This document shows, piece after piece, positions 1-9,806 of a stretch of 64,000 nt of DNA. Made by a program: the position numbers and the translations under genes. The stretch spans positions 2,053,831-2,117,830 of the forward strand of contig BCIA01000002.1 in the NCBI GenBank assembly GCA_001599815.1, given 5' to 3'. Source of the stretch: Furcasterigmium furcatum. Taxonomy: Eukaryota > Ascomycota > Sordariomycetes > Glomerellales > Plectosphaerellaceae. The notes below the pieces were generated by a model. That model was not told the origin of the DNA, ran no database searches, and worked only from the letters and a program-made list of their open reading frames with translations. How positions within the stretch are numbered: the first letter of the stretch is position 1; every line of letters starts with the position of its first letter.

Positions 1-349
1 GGACGGCGTCTATGACCAGCAGGCGAACCTCGACCTCGAGCTGACGCCCTACCTGTGGACGCCCGCGACCTGGATGGCCGGCAAGCACGCGGGCATCCTG
101 ACGTACATCGACCAGTGGAAGAAGCCCATCCTCGTCGCGGGGGACACGCCCGACAGCGACGGGTACATGCTCTTCCACGATGTCGACGTCGCCAAGGGCG
201 GCGTCAGGGTCTGGGTCAACCGCAGGGAGAATTACTTTGAGGAGATCCAGGGCATGATCGAGGAGAACGCGCGGCAGCAGGAGGAGCTCGGCCTGGAGGT
301 CACGGCCGACAAGAACTGGATCTACGTCAAGCCCGAGGAGATTCTCTGA
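1..349 (+). CDS. C-terminal part of a HAD-superfamily phosphatase (5' end outside window)
   Basis: The reading frame is open from base 2 to the TGA at 347-349, so only the last 115 or so codons are present. The fragment contains AGDTPDSDGYML, which fits HAD motif IV (the acidic Gly-Asp-X-X-X-Asp loop that binds Mg2+), preceded by a Lys-containing KKPILV strand that fits motif III. HAD phosphatases transfer a phosphoryl group to an N-terminal Asp nucleophile, which would lie upstream of the window. The C-terminal helix is acidic and ends VKPEEIL. A phosphoserine-phosphatase-like or secreted fungal HAD hydrolase is likely; the substrate cannot be told from this piece. Confidence 0.75.
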   Translation, partial: DGVYDQQANLDLELTPYLWTPATWMAGKHAGILTYIDQWKKPILVAGDTPDSDGYMLFHDVDVAKGGVRVWVNRRENYFEEIQGMIEENARQQEELGLEVTADKNWIYVKPEEIL

Positions 350-434
350 GTCGGTGGCTGACTGATAGACGTCCGGCAACATCACGATAGATACCCTGAA
401 GAATTGATTATGTGAACCTCGTGATTTTCGCAGT

Positions 435-2219
435 TCAGACTTCTTGCCTGCTATATGCCCCTCCCAATGTAACAAGAGGCTCGACCACCCGGTTGTAGAA
501 ATCCAGCGCGGGACTTGAGAAGCTGTCAAAGTCCGCCGGGGCGTTATCGTACGTCAAGCACCACCGCGCCGCCTCCGCATATACGGACCCCATGCGGAAC
601 GGCAGGTCCTTGTCCACCGTGTAGAGCACCCTCTCCTGGAGCTCCTTCGCCTCCGGCCGGTGGAAGTGCCGGAGGTCTTTCGGCAGCGGTCTGTGGCTCG
701 CCGACGGCCGCGCCGAGCGCGAGTCGAAGAGGCTGATCAGGGGGGACCACAGGCCGATCTCGAGGAGCACCAGGCCCAGGCTGTAAAAGTCGTACTGCGC
801 CTTGTACCCCTGGGCCGCCTCGCCCTGGTAGTCGGGGTGGCGGTACATGGCCGTGGAGGCGTTGTTCTGCGTCTTCGCGCGGTCGACCGTCTGCGTCTCC
901 GTCTCGAGCCTGGAGTACTCGAAGCCGCATACTAGGGGGGAGATCAGCGCCCCCGAGCCCGGCCCGCCTGGGGGAAAGAGGATGTTGTCGCTGCGGATGC
1001 TCTTGTGCATCCAGCTGCTGCTGTAGAGCTGGTGGAACGTAGAGCAGACGTCGCGGGCGAGGGCCAGGCGCTCCTCGAGCGGCGGCCTTGGGTCTCGGCT
1101 CGGCTGGAGGAGGCGCAGGAGGGAGACCGGTTCCTGGTCTGCGGGGGAGCCGGACGACGAGTCTCTCGCGGAGAATCGGAAGATCAGCCACCAGCAGTAG
1201 TTGTCTGGGTCGTGAACATATCCCTCTGCCCGTGGGACTTTGAAGGACGAGACCTTCGGCAGCGCCAGGAGTGAGATGAGTCTCTGGACTCGGGCGAAGA
1301 GCACCATTTTCGACGTGTGGTCGATGCTGGGATCGAAAACCTTCCGCTCGAAGAGGAACACCGCGTCCGGGTCGTCTCTCCTGGGCGCCAGGAACCGTGC
1401 CAGGCTGCCGTAGTTTTCTGGCACGTCGTACTGAGACAGGCTCATGATGCTCCTGGCGACCGCTGGAGCAGGCGCTGGCGTGCCCAGAGTGTCGCTTCCC
1501 GACAGGAGCTTTCGGTCGAGCATGGCCAGAGTGTCTTGGTCTCGGTCTACGTCGACGGCAGCCCGGATGAGGGCGAGCGACTGCTCGTCGACAGCGGACC
1601 CGACGACGACGATACTGATGCGCTCGTGGTCATGAACCGATCGCCTTCGCTGTGTCTCCGTGAGAAGCTTGTTCAACCGGTCAATCTCGCCGCGAAGGTC
1701 GACGACGAGCTGCTTCAGCTGGTCTCGGTCCCGGATCGCCCAGCGTATCCTCTTCGACACATCGCGAGAGGCGCTGTTTCCTTTGTTAGCGACCGCGAGG
1801 CTGTCCGTGTCGGAATCCTCAGCTGTATCTGGGAGTCTGACGCCACTCGAGCGTAGTGATCTCCTCATCCGCGACACGAAGCTGGACCTTGATACAGCGT
1901 TCACCTCGCTCTCGCCGTCGATGCTGGCCTGGACGCCGTACCGCTGCCGCAATTTGTCTGCGTCGGCGAACATGCCGGAGATGATGTTGAGCTGTCGCAG
2001 GAGAAGATCCCCGACGATGGTCAGATGCGTCGGCAGGTCACCGTCAACCAGCCCCGAGTTGGCACCCCATGTCTGGAGCCGGAGGCGCTCCATCTCCAAG
2101 GCCACGGCCAGAGCCTCCGCATCGTCAAAGTACTTGAGGGCCGTGCCGAACGTTTCCACGGCTTTGCAAGCCGCGAAAAATGCCACCTGGGCGACGGCGA
2201 TGCCTGTTCCTGGGTCCAT
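435..2219 (-). CDS. HeLo-domain protein with C-terminal pseudokinase (MLKL-like architecture)
   Basis: Uninterrupted 594-aa protein from the ATG at 2219; an upstream in-frame ATG at 2315 would add 32 unrelated residues and is less likely. Residues about 1-210 fit the HeLo (prion-inhibition/propagation) helical domain: a hydrophobic N-terminal helix, the LEMERLRLQTWG helix, DADKLRQRYG, and a final KRIRWAIRDRDQLKQLV helix followed by DLRGEIDRLNKLL. HeLo domains are known in fungi as membrane-active cell-death executors. Residues about 270-594 form a protein-kinase fold, but the catalytic HRD is replaced by HKS (405-407) and the DFG position by CGF (431-433), so it should be catalytically dead. 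The APE-like and YDFYSLGLVLLEIG segments (helix F) are kept. It is transcribed divergently from an ankyrin-kinase gene. HeLo call strong, pseudokinase call strong, cell-death role inferred. Confidence 0.85.
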   Translation of the reverse strand: MDPGTGIAVAQVAFFAACKAVETFGTALKYFDDAEALAVALEMERLRLQTWGANSGLVDGDLPTHLTIVGDLLLRQLNIISGMFADADKLRQRYGVQASIDGESEVNAVSRSSFVSRMRRSLRSSGVRLPDTAEDSDTDSLAVANKGNSASRDVSKRIRWAIRDRDQLKQLVVDLRGEIDRLNKLLTETQRRRSVHDHERISIVVVGSAVDEQSLALIRAAVDVDRDQDTLAMLDRKLLSGSDTLGTPAPAPAVARSIMSLSQYDVPENYGSLARFLAPRRDDPDAVFLFERKVFDPSIDHTSKMVLFARVQRLISLLALPKVSSFKVPRAEGYVHDPDNYCWWLIFRFSARDSSSGSPADQEPVSLLRLLQPSRDPRPPLEERLALARDVCSTFHQLYSSSWMHKSIRSDNILFPPGGPGSGALISPLVCGFEYSRLETETQTVDRAKTQNNASTAMYRHPDYQGEAAQGYKAQYDFYSLGLVLLEIGLWSPLISLFDSRSARPSASHRPLPKDLRHFHRPEAKELQERVLYTVDKDLPFRMGSVYAEAARWCLTYDNAPADFDSFSSPALDFYNRVVEPLVTLGGAYSRQEV

Positions 2220-2565
2220 CTTGTCGGCGTCACTGTGGGGGTCTTTGCCCTGAGATGGTACAATAGGGAGATGTATGAAGGCGAGATGTCTGTCGCACGT
2301 GTAACGAAAAGCCACTCAGCCTGACGCGGCCCGATCCAGGCAACGGGTCCGATCCCGCGACACCGACTCGCGAGGGCATCGTCCAATCCCAAAGGTGCCG
2401 GCCTTCCGGACCCCTGCAGGGGCTGTTCAGCTCTTCCGATTCCCATGCAGCTCTCCGCACTAGGCTGTCTCGGTCCCTATCGACAAAGCCTCACTGAGAA
2501 CGGAGGCCAGATGTCTCTTCGAAATCCATGCTCAAGAGGCAGAGGAAGCCCTGGACATCGCGAAC
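2220..2565. promoter_or_regulatory. Shared divergent promoter between the HeLo-pseudokinase and ankyrin-kinase genes
   Basis: The two proposed start codons (2219 on minus, 2566 on plus) are 346 bp apart, so one short region must drive both. I see no clear TATA box. The arrangement suggests co-expression, which is an inference. Confidence 0.5.
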
Positions 2566-5500
2566 ATGTTCTCCGGCTTCTACCACTCGCTGTCCGTACG
2601 GCTCGGCCGCTCATCCCGCCGCGAAGGCCTGAGTGTCGCCTCTGACTCGGCGTCCGAGTCGCTCAGGGCTGGTGCAACGACCCGGGCCACGTCTCAGCTG
2701 CAGAGTGTCAGGCTGACGACGGCCGGGTTCGCATCATTCATCTGCCATGCCGCCCACCTGGAGGACTTTCTGAGTCGCGGGGAGAAGTCGGGCTTCTTCG
2801 ACGGAAATGAGATCCAGACGACATCCCGATCTCCCGCTGGCGCTGGTGGCTTCTTCACCGTCGACCGGGCGCGACTCGCAGACCCGTCGGTTGCCAAAGG
2901 GAGTCGGTTTGTCGCGGTGAAGACACCAAAAGATCAGACTGAGTGAGTACCTCGGTCTGAGGAGGAGACAGATCTCTCGGCGTTTAACATGCTCCCTCTG
3001 GATAGTGACCCCTCTCGCTGGCATGATATCCTGCTCGAGGTTCGAGCCCTGCTCCATGAGCCGCTCCGGTACCATCCCAACATTGTCCGTCTCCTGGATG
3101 TCGGCTGGTCATCCTCTTCGGAGAACGGGTCACCATTTCCCGCCTTCGTCCTCGAGTTTGCCGACTTTGGCACGTTCGATTCCCTCCAGCGGAGCCAGGA
3201 CATGGCTCTGCCCTTCCGGGTCAAGCAGAAGCTTTGCTACGATGTCGGGCGCGGACTCTCTGTTCTTCACGCGTGCGGTATCGTCCACGGAGACTTGAAG
3301 CACGAGAACGTCCTGATCTTCGCGAACCGCCACAAACACCCCCCCGGCCAGCCCTTCACGGCGAAGCTCGCCGACTTTGGAGGCGCCGTGATGGATGTCG
3401 GGACGAGGGAAGGCCACCTGCTCCGCATGGCGACCATACCGTACGAGGCGCCGGAGCTGGGCCAGCAGCTGACGGTCGATGGCATCAAGGCCACCGATAC
3501 CTACTCGTTCGGCATGCTCGTCTGGAGAGCGATGCTTGACTGCCAGGATGTGCTGGTTGCGTCCAGGTTCCGGGATGCTCGGCGCTCTATGACGCCCGAT
3601 GACCTGAGTCGGCTCAAGACACTGAAGCGCTCTGACGAGTTCCAGAAACTGGCTCTTGACTCGCTGAAGGCATACTTCCGAGCACTCAAGTACCCGAGCG
3701 AGAGCTTGGAAATGGTCACGTACGTTGTCAGGACCACCATCGTGGTCGATTCCACGTCGCGATCGCTGGTAAAGGCACAGGCCAGGCTCAGGGGGATCCC
3801 ACCGCGCAAGGTTCCTGACTACCTCGCCGCTTTGCACATCGAGAACGAGGAACGCCTCAGATTACAGAGAACAGAAACTCCAGGCCGGCACGGAATCACC
3901 CTAGACAGCCTCGGGTACGCGCTCGGCCGCTACGGGGACGACTTCGACATCCAGGACAACCTGCCGGGGACCCGGCCGGACGTGCCGGAGCCCTCGCGGG
4001 GAGCCTTCCTTTTCGAGCCCTTCCGACTGAAGCGCTTTCTCAACTGGTCCCAGCAGGTCGCCATGTTCAAGGAGCTGGAACGGCTCTCTGACTCGCCTCC
4101 CTTCGACGAGGACTCGGCCGAGATCCAGCCGTGGGTGGCCTCGTACCACCTGTTCCAGGCGTGCCTGTCCGGCTTCGGGACTGCCATAACTCCCCAGAGA
4201 GCGTGCTACTGGCTGTGGAAGGCGTCTCTCCCGGCGTTCGATGCCGCTGATTCTGATTACCTGGCCAAGGCGTGGCTCACGCGAATCTGCCACGCCGTTG
4301 GGTCCGCGTGTCCGCTGACGCCCGACGAGCAGCTCGACGACATGTTCATCAGCATCGTCCGCGGCCACAGGGACTGCGAACAGGATAGCGAGATCGCGAT
4401 CTCCCGGATTGGCGACGCTGAGAAGGAGAAGGCCGCGAGAGAGAAGATCCAGCAAGCCATGTGGATTCACAGGGTAACGACCGGTGGCACCGGGATGCCG
4501 CACTACATCGAGCGGAACATGCCTCGAGAGTACAACCTGTATGACCTCGACGCGCTCGAGGCAGATATCCGAGCTGAACTGGGCGAGGAGTACGAATCAT
4601 GCCTCCGCGACGCGTCAGAGAGCCCGGCGACGGAGCCGCCAAAGAACGGGTACCGGTTTGACAAAGTCTACGTCAACCAGAGAGGCCACGGACTGTTGCA
4701 CTACGCCGCGACTTGGGGCACTCTCGCCGCGCTGAAGCTTCTGGTAGAGAAGTACCGGTGTGACATCAACCTCCCTAACCAGTCTCTGTCAGAGACTCCC
4801 CTCGTATGTGCTTGTAGGGCGGGACAGTTCGAGTGCGCCATGTTCCTGCTCGACAACGGCGCGCACCCCAACGCGTCCCCCCACGGGGAGGAGGGGCCTC
4901 TTGATTGGGTCTCGAGGTTCGACGAAGACCAGATGAGGACCATCACGCAGCGGCTGGTCGACGGCGGCGCGGACGTGTCCAAGTCCTGTGGAGGGATGCG
5001 GAAGGACGTGCGGCGGATCTTCGCAGACTGGGAGGACAGGCTGCGATTGCCCCTGAAGCCGCTGGGCAGGGCTGTCTTGATGAAGAGCTTGGCGGCAGTG
5101 AGGTGTCTGCTGCAGATCGCCTCTGCAGACCCCAGCGAGAGGCATGTCTTGAAGGACAAGAAAGTCTCCGTCTTGGACTTGTCCGCCATCGAGCTCGCCG
5201 CGGTGCTGACGCTGCCGGACATTCTGCAGGAGCTGCTGGATCACCAGGACGCGAGGGACGGCGGCTGCAAACTGAAGGTGTTCGATGAGTGGGAGATGCT
5301 CGAGAGAGCTCATGAGATGGCTAGCGAGGGAGCGCCCGATCCCCTGACGATGCAAAGCCGGCTTGTCCGCCACGGCGCCGGGTACAAAGACTGTCTCCTC
5401 CGGACGTTCCAGATTCTTCATAACCGGCGGGTGAAGCAGGAGTCCGACGCAGCAACTCCCTCTCAATCGACCGACAGGACCGCGATGAGCCTGTGCAGAG

Positions 5501-6705
5501 AGATCGAGCTGGGCCAGCTGGACATTGTCCAGTCTCTGCTGGATCTCGGCCACGACGTCAACGGCGTCCCGAATCAGCGCCCAATCGCGACAGCAGTGAC
5601 AAGCAATAACATCGACATGTTCGAACTTCTGCTGGCCCAAGGCGCCGACCTGGTATTGTCCGCGGAGGAGCCGACCCTGCTGCAGGCTTTTGCCTCGCGA
5701 CCCAAGACCTCGCCGGGGGAACTCAAGATCGCGCAGTTCCTGGTCGAGAACGGCGTCGCGGTAGAGGACGCCAAGGCCGACCAGCCGTCGCCGCTCGCCT
5801 CGGCTATCAGGAACGGCTACTTCGACCTCGCAGACCTGCTCATGGCCCACGGCGCGGGCGAGTCTCTCAACGACCTGTACCAGTGGCAGCCGGACGGACC
5901 CTTCCTGAGCGTCCTCGGCATGCTTCTGCAGACGCACTCGTACGCGTCGCTGCAGGGCATCACGTATCTGGTGAAGGCGCACGAGGAGGGAAAAGTCGCC
6001 CTGCGCCCGCTCGCCGACGCGACTAGGAACCTGAGCGCGGTGCATCTCCTCGCCCTGCAGGACCCCGGGCGTATGAACCCGCGGCAGCAGGTGTCCTCCC
6101 GCATTATCCAAAAGGTTCTCTCCGTCTTCCCGAGTCCCGAGTCACTCGGGGACTGTCTGCTGAGCGACGAGGTCGGGACGCCGGCGTCGGCCGCCATCCT
6201 GAGCTGCAACTCGGAAGTCGTCTCGGCCCTCCTGGAGGGCGATTACCAGAAACTCTTTCTCGGCAGAGTCCACGTCGCGGAACGATACGGAGTCACAGAC
6301 CTGAGCGAGGGCATCTTCCCCTCGTGGCTGGTTCTGACGCAGCTCCAGTGGCTGGTGGGACAATTCCAGGTCGAGATCCCGCACGGCCAGGAGACGGCCG
6401 AGAAGATCGCGAGCCTGGAGAGGATCCGGCGAGAGCTGTTCGCCGCGCTGCCCCTTATCAACGAGGCCAGTCCTCAGCTCATGGGTGACGACGCTCCGTT
6501 CACGGAGGAGCATGTCTTGCTGGCGGCCAAGACGGGCTATGACATGCTGTGGAAGAACTGGCGAGAGCTGCACGCGTCGACCTTGCCGGGGAATGCAATG
6601 GCGGTGTCCTCCGGTGCGGCGGCGGAGGACAACAAGCCCATCAGCCTGGCGCAGATGACGGAGGACAAGAGGAACAACTGGTGGGATAAGGGGGATGACC
6701 AATGA
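2566..6705 (+). CDS. Protein kinase with C-terminal ankyrin repeats; one in-frame TGA at 2944
   Basis: Read from ATG 2566 the frame gives 1379 residues apart from a single TGA at codon 127 (2944-2946). Both sides of the stop belong to one kinase domain: the Gly-rich loop GAGGFFTV (92-98) and VAVK lysine (K119) lie before it, the alpha-C Glu in DILLEVRALL (E158), HGDLKHENVL (D243) and ADFGG (D270) after it. HGD for HRD is common in fungal kinase-ankyrin proteins, so the enzyme looks active. A helical middle region is followed by ankyrin repeats, for example GHGLLHYAATWGTLAALKLL and the block at about 4795-4880, then more from about 5480 to 5860. No GT-AG intron removes the TGA in frame while keeping the kinase motifs. 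It is therefore a nonsense mutation, a readthrough site or a sequencing error; without the stop, translation could restart only at ATG 2989, losing the ATP-binding strands. Confidence 0.8.
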
Positions 6706-6841
6706 AGAAGAGAGGGAACAGACTGATGCGTGCGAAATAGCGAATGTCATGAGAAACGAATTCATATGCAATTGCCGCCCAAGGGCGTAGATCAAATGGC
6801 TATGCCCTCCCTAAAACGCCGCGCTTCCCCCAAAACCCAGG

Positions 6842-8825
6842 CTATACAATGGCAAAGGCCGCGTTGAAGACGGATATCATGACGGCGCGAATGTCCATCC
6901 GGGCCTTGGCGGCGTCCTGTCTCGTCTGGACCTCCTCCAGGACCTGGGCCGTGATCCTGGCGTTGCTGGCCACCTTTTCCATCCTCAGGATCTGCGTCTT
7001 GATCCAGGCCTTCTCGTCAGGGTCCTGCTCTTCGACGCCGAGCATGAGCAGCGGCCATAACATGTTGACGGGCAGTGCGTCTTCGGCCGACAGGTCGTTG
7101 ACGAGCTGACGCGCCAGCTGGCGGATGTTGATCAAGGCGTCGAGAGCCTCCCTCGTCAGCGGCAGCGTCTTGTACGCCACCCGGTGGAGATGGACCTTGC
7201 TTGCGTAGTAGTTAGAGAGATACGTGCGGAAAGACCGGGTGATCGCGAAGGCCAGGTGGGCGGAGACGTGCCGCTCCGTGAGCTTCCCGGCCACGGCGTA
7301 GTCCATGAGCGGCGGCCGCGAGTCGTACAGCGTGCGGAGGTCGGCGGCGATCTCGGCCCCGATGTTCATGACCTCCGTCTCGTCCTCGACGGTCCCGCGG
7401 GAGCGGTGCCAGGGGTCGATCTTGGATATCCGCCCCATGAAGCTCTGCACCTTCTGGTAGAAGACGATGCCCGGCTGGTAGAGGACCTGGAATAGGACGG
7501 CGTCGAGGTCGCCGTCGGCGAGCTCGTCCCGGGACGGGTCGTCGGCTTCTCCCTCGAAGCTCGCGGGGGAGGCGTCGATGAGCATGAGCTCGTCGTCCTG
7601 CGAGAGGAACAGCCCGTCGCCGCCGCCGGAGACTGCCCGGCCATCGAGGATGCGGAACCAGAGGAAGAACTGCTTCTCCACGACGACCAGCCCGGGCTTG
7701 TTGGCCTGTTTATAGATGATGTATGCGCGATTGAGGTGTGAGTGGGCGGCGTCCATGCGGCTCTCGAGGATGTCGACATAGGCGAGGAAGAAGGAGGCCG
7801 CGACGAGGTGCTCTCGGTGCGGGCCGTGCTCGATGAGGCTGGCCGACTCGGAGGTGGCCAGCTCGCGAATCGCGTTCTCGTAGTGCGTCTGGGGAATCGC
7901 GGCCCAGGGGCCCTCGCAGCGCATGATCAGGACGTTCGAAAAGGCGAGGATGGCGCTGCGGACCATGGAGGACACCTTGGCCATGTCGACGAGGACCTGT
8001 CGCATTGCGAGCCATTTCTTCTGGGTTTCCACCTCGGCGAGGAGAGGAGGGTTGTTGGACCGGGCGAAGAAGTCCATGAGCCGGTCTTCGCTTATTGCGA
8101 CCTGGGGTACCAGGGAGAGTGACGGCGGCTGGTCATGCCTGCTGCTGTTGATCGCGTCGAACCTCACGCCGCCGCCGGCGCCAGGATCACCCGAGGCGCT
8201 GATGGACGGTGGCCGTTCCGGGAAAGGGACGGCCGGGTTCGCAGTGGCCAACATGGGGCTGACCTGCTGCCAGAAGTCGCCCGAGTCCCACATGAAGCTG
8301 GCATAGTCGAACACATCATCAACGGCGTGGCCCTGCTGCGATCCCGTCGCGTTGGGGGAGCTGTCGGTGGCCGGTGATGGCGGCACGGGGCTCTGCATTG
8401 AGGCCTGCGGGGCGGCCGTCTGTTTCTTCTGCTGCGTGAAGCTGGGCTGGGGCCTCCATTTGCACTCGAGGTTGAGGCGCTCGCAGTGGGAGCATCGCGG
8501 GCGTTGCTCGTCGCATTTCACCTTCCGGCGCCTGGTCTGGTCAGTTCCGGGCGAGGGCGAGTGGGATGACGCCAGAGATGACTTACTTGCATGTCACACA
8601 GCCGTCGCGTGAGCGTATGAACCGCCGTCCAGAGGTAGCCGGGCGTGACACGGCGTTCAGAGCCGGGGGCATGAGGTTCTGGCCAGCTGATGCCGTTGTC
8701 GGTGGCGCGGCGATGGGGAGGCTGCCGCCGCCGACCACCCCTGCCAGGGCGTGCGAGCTGCCATCCTGCATCATTTTGGAAGCGTCAAGGAGCTCTTCAG
8801 CAGAGAGACATGCGGCCTCGGGCAT
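6842..8825 (-). CDS. Zn2Cys6 fungal transcription factor (642 aa)
   Basis: Two exons: 8825-8587 and 8531-6842, with a 55-nt intron (GTAAGT donor, CAG acceptor) that falls inside the zinc cluster, a frequent position in this family. The spliced cluster has perfect CX2CX6CX6CX2CX6C spacing (C76, C79, C86, C93, C96, C103), preceded by basic RFIRSRDG. After a Gln/Pro/Ser-rich linker comes a long helical region of the fungal-specific regulatory type with FFLAYVDILESRMDAAHSHLNRAY, typical of the Fungal_trans_2-like group. Such proteins bind CGG-containing sites in the nucleus. It is tail-to-tail with the ankyrin-kinase gene and its start is about 1 kb from the S10 peptidase gene, reading away from it. 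The start at 8825 is the only good ATG before the cluster, but an extra upstream exon cannot be excluded. Confidence 0.9.
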
Positions 8826-9291
8826 CGGGTGGTGGTGAGCTGAATGAGTGAGTTGGAAGCTGAGAAGAGAAGCGTCACATGAGTTCTGGTCCCCGCGGGG
8901 AGAAACTTGGGGAAATGGAGCAGCTCCGATGTGGGGCGAGGCCGGGGTGTCGGCGGCGGTAGAGGGGAGAGAACAGAGGGTTGCCCTATCAGGTGGCAGA
9001 CGAGGACCCTCAGGTACCTGAAGTCAGGGGGAGCTCTTCGGGTTGGCCATAATGCGCTAGAGGTCGAGTCTCCAAAGCTGCGGCACCTGTAAGAGTTTCC
9101 TCCGACTGCCGTTGTCACTCCGCATATCGGCGCCTCGGTCGACAACAGAGTCTAAGTGGTACGGCTACATACCTTAGAATCAAGTCTTTGTTAGGGACAG
9201 GGGAAACATAGCCTAAAAGACAAAAGGCATTTTTTGTCGACACAATCACCACGGCGCAGCCCAAGAGCCGACAAGAGCGAGTCGGGTCTCG

Positions 9292-9318
9292 ATATGTCCG
9301 TGGACAAATGGGACATAT
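9292..9318. repeat. 8-bp inverted repeat ATATGTCC / GGACATAT
   Basis: Perfect 8-bp arms at 9292-9299 and 9311-9318 with an 11-nt spacer. It could be a site for a dimeric regulator, but no known consensus is matched. Confidence 0.4.
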
Positions 9319-9523
9319 AGTGGCGAAATCCCGTCGACAGACAGGAGTACCACGAGTCGCCATCGTAGAAGATTCGTGCTGGGCTGACTTTTGCAATCTG
9401 ACCGTAATTATGAGCGACGTCCTCTTTAAGGCTGCGCCCTCCCCGCGGCAGATGCCGCTGATCAGCGTTTCTGGTCCAAGAAATTAGAATGGTGACGCGG
9501 GTCTCATGGTTCGGCCCCCATCC

Positions 9524-9622
9524 TCGCCAAATCCGCGTGGTCGTCTTACTTCGCCAAATCCACGTGGAGAACGGCGGCTCGCCAAAGCCGCGTCGTTCTC
9601 TCGCCTCGCCAATACCACGACG
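9524..9622 (+). promoter_or_regulatory. Four tandem TCGCCAA boxes, 27-28 bp apart
   Basis: Related 17-bp boxes start at 9524, 9551, 9579 and 9606: TCGCCAAATCCGCGTGG, TCGCCAAATCCACGTGG, TCGCCAAAGCCGCGTCG and TCGCCAATACCACGACG. Spacing is 27, 28 and 27 bp. The second box contains a CACGTG E-box palindrome. They lie about 185-285 bp before the peptidase ATG. The regularity suggests either a decayed short tandem repeat or an array of binding sites. Confidence 0.55.
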
Positions 9623-9715
9623 CCGAGGCGCAGCTGCAGTGACGATCCCGGCAGTGCCCCACAGCCCGGAATAGCTTCAACCCCTGAGACCCCATCACAC
9701 TTATGTACGCTGTAG

Positions 9716-9720
9716 TATAA
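9716..9720 (+). promoter_or_regulatory. TATA element of the S10 peptidase gene
   Basis: TATAA about 87 bp upstream of the ATG at 9807, a normal distance for a fungal core promoter with a short leader. Confidence 0.5.
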
Positions 9721-9806
9721 GAGGACGACCGGCGCGGACGACAAGACAGTAATTAATTTTCAAGGCATCTCAGCCAGCATATCCCTTCTCATCACTCGCA
9801 CTCATC

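Larger units (their letters stand above)
8826..9806. other. Divergent intergenic region upstream of the S10 peptidase gene
   Basis: No gene is visible. It holds an inverted repeat at 9292-9318, a four-box array at 9524-9622 and a TATA element at 9716-9720, listed separately. It separates the start codons of a Zn2Cys6 gene and the peptidase gene. Confidence 0.6.
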
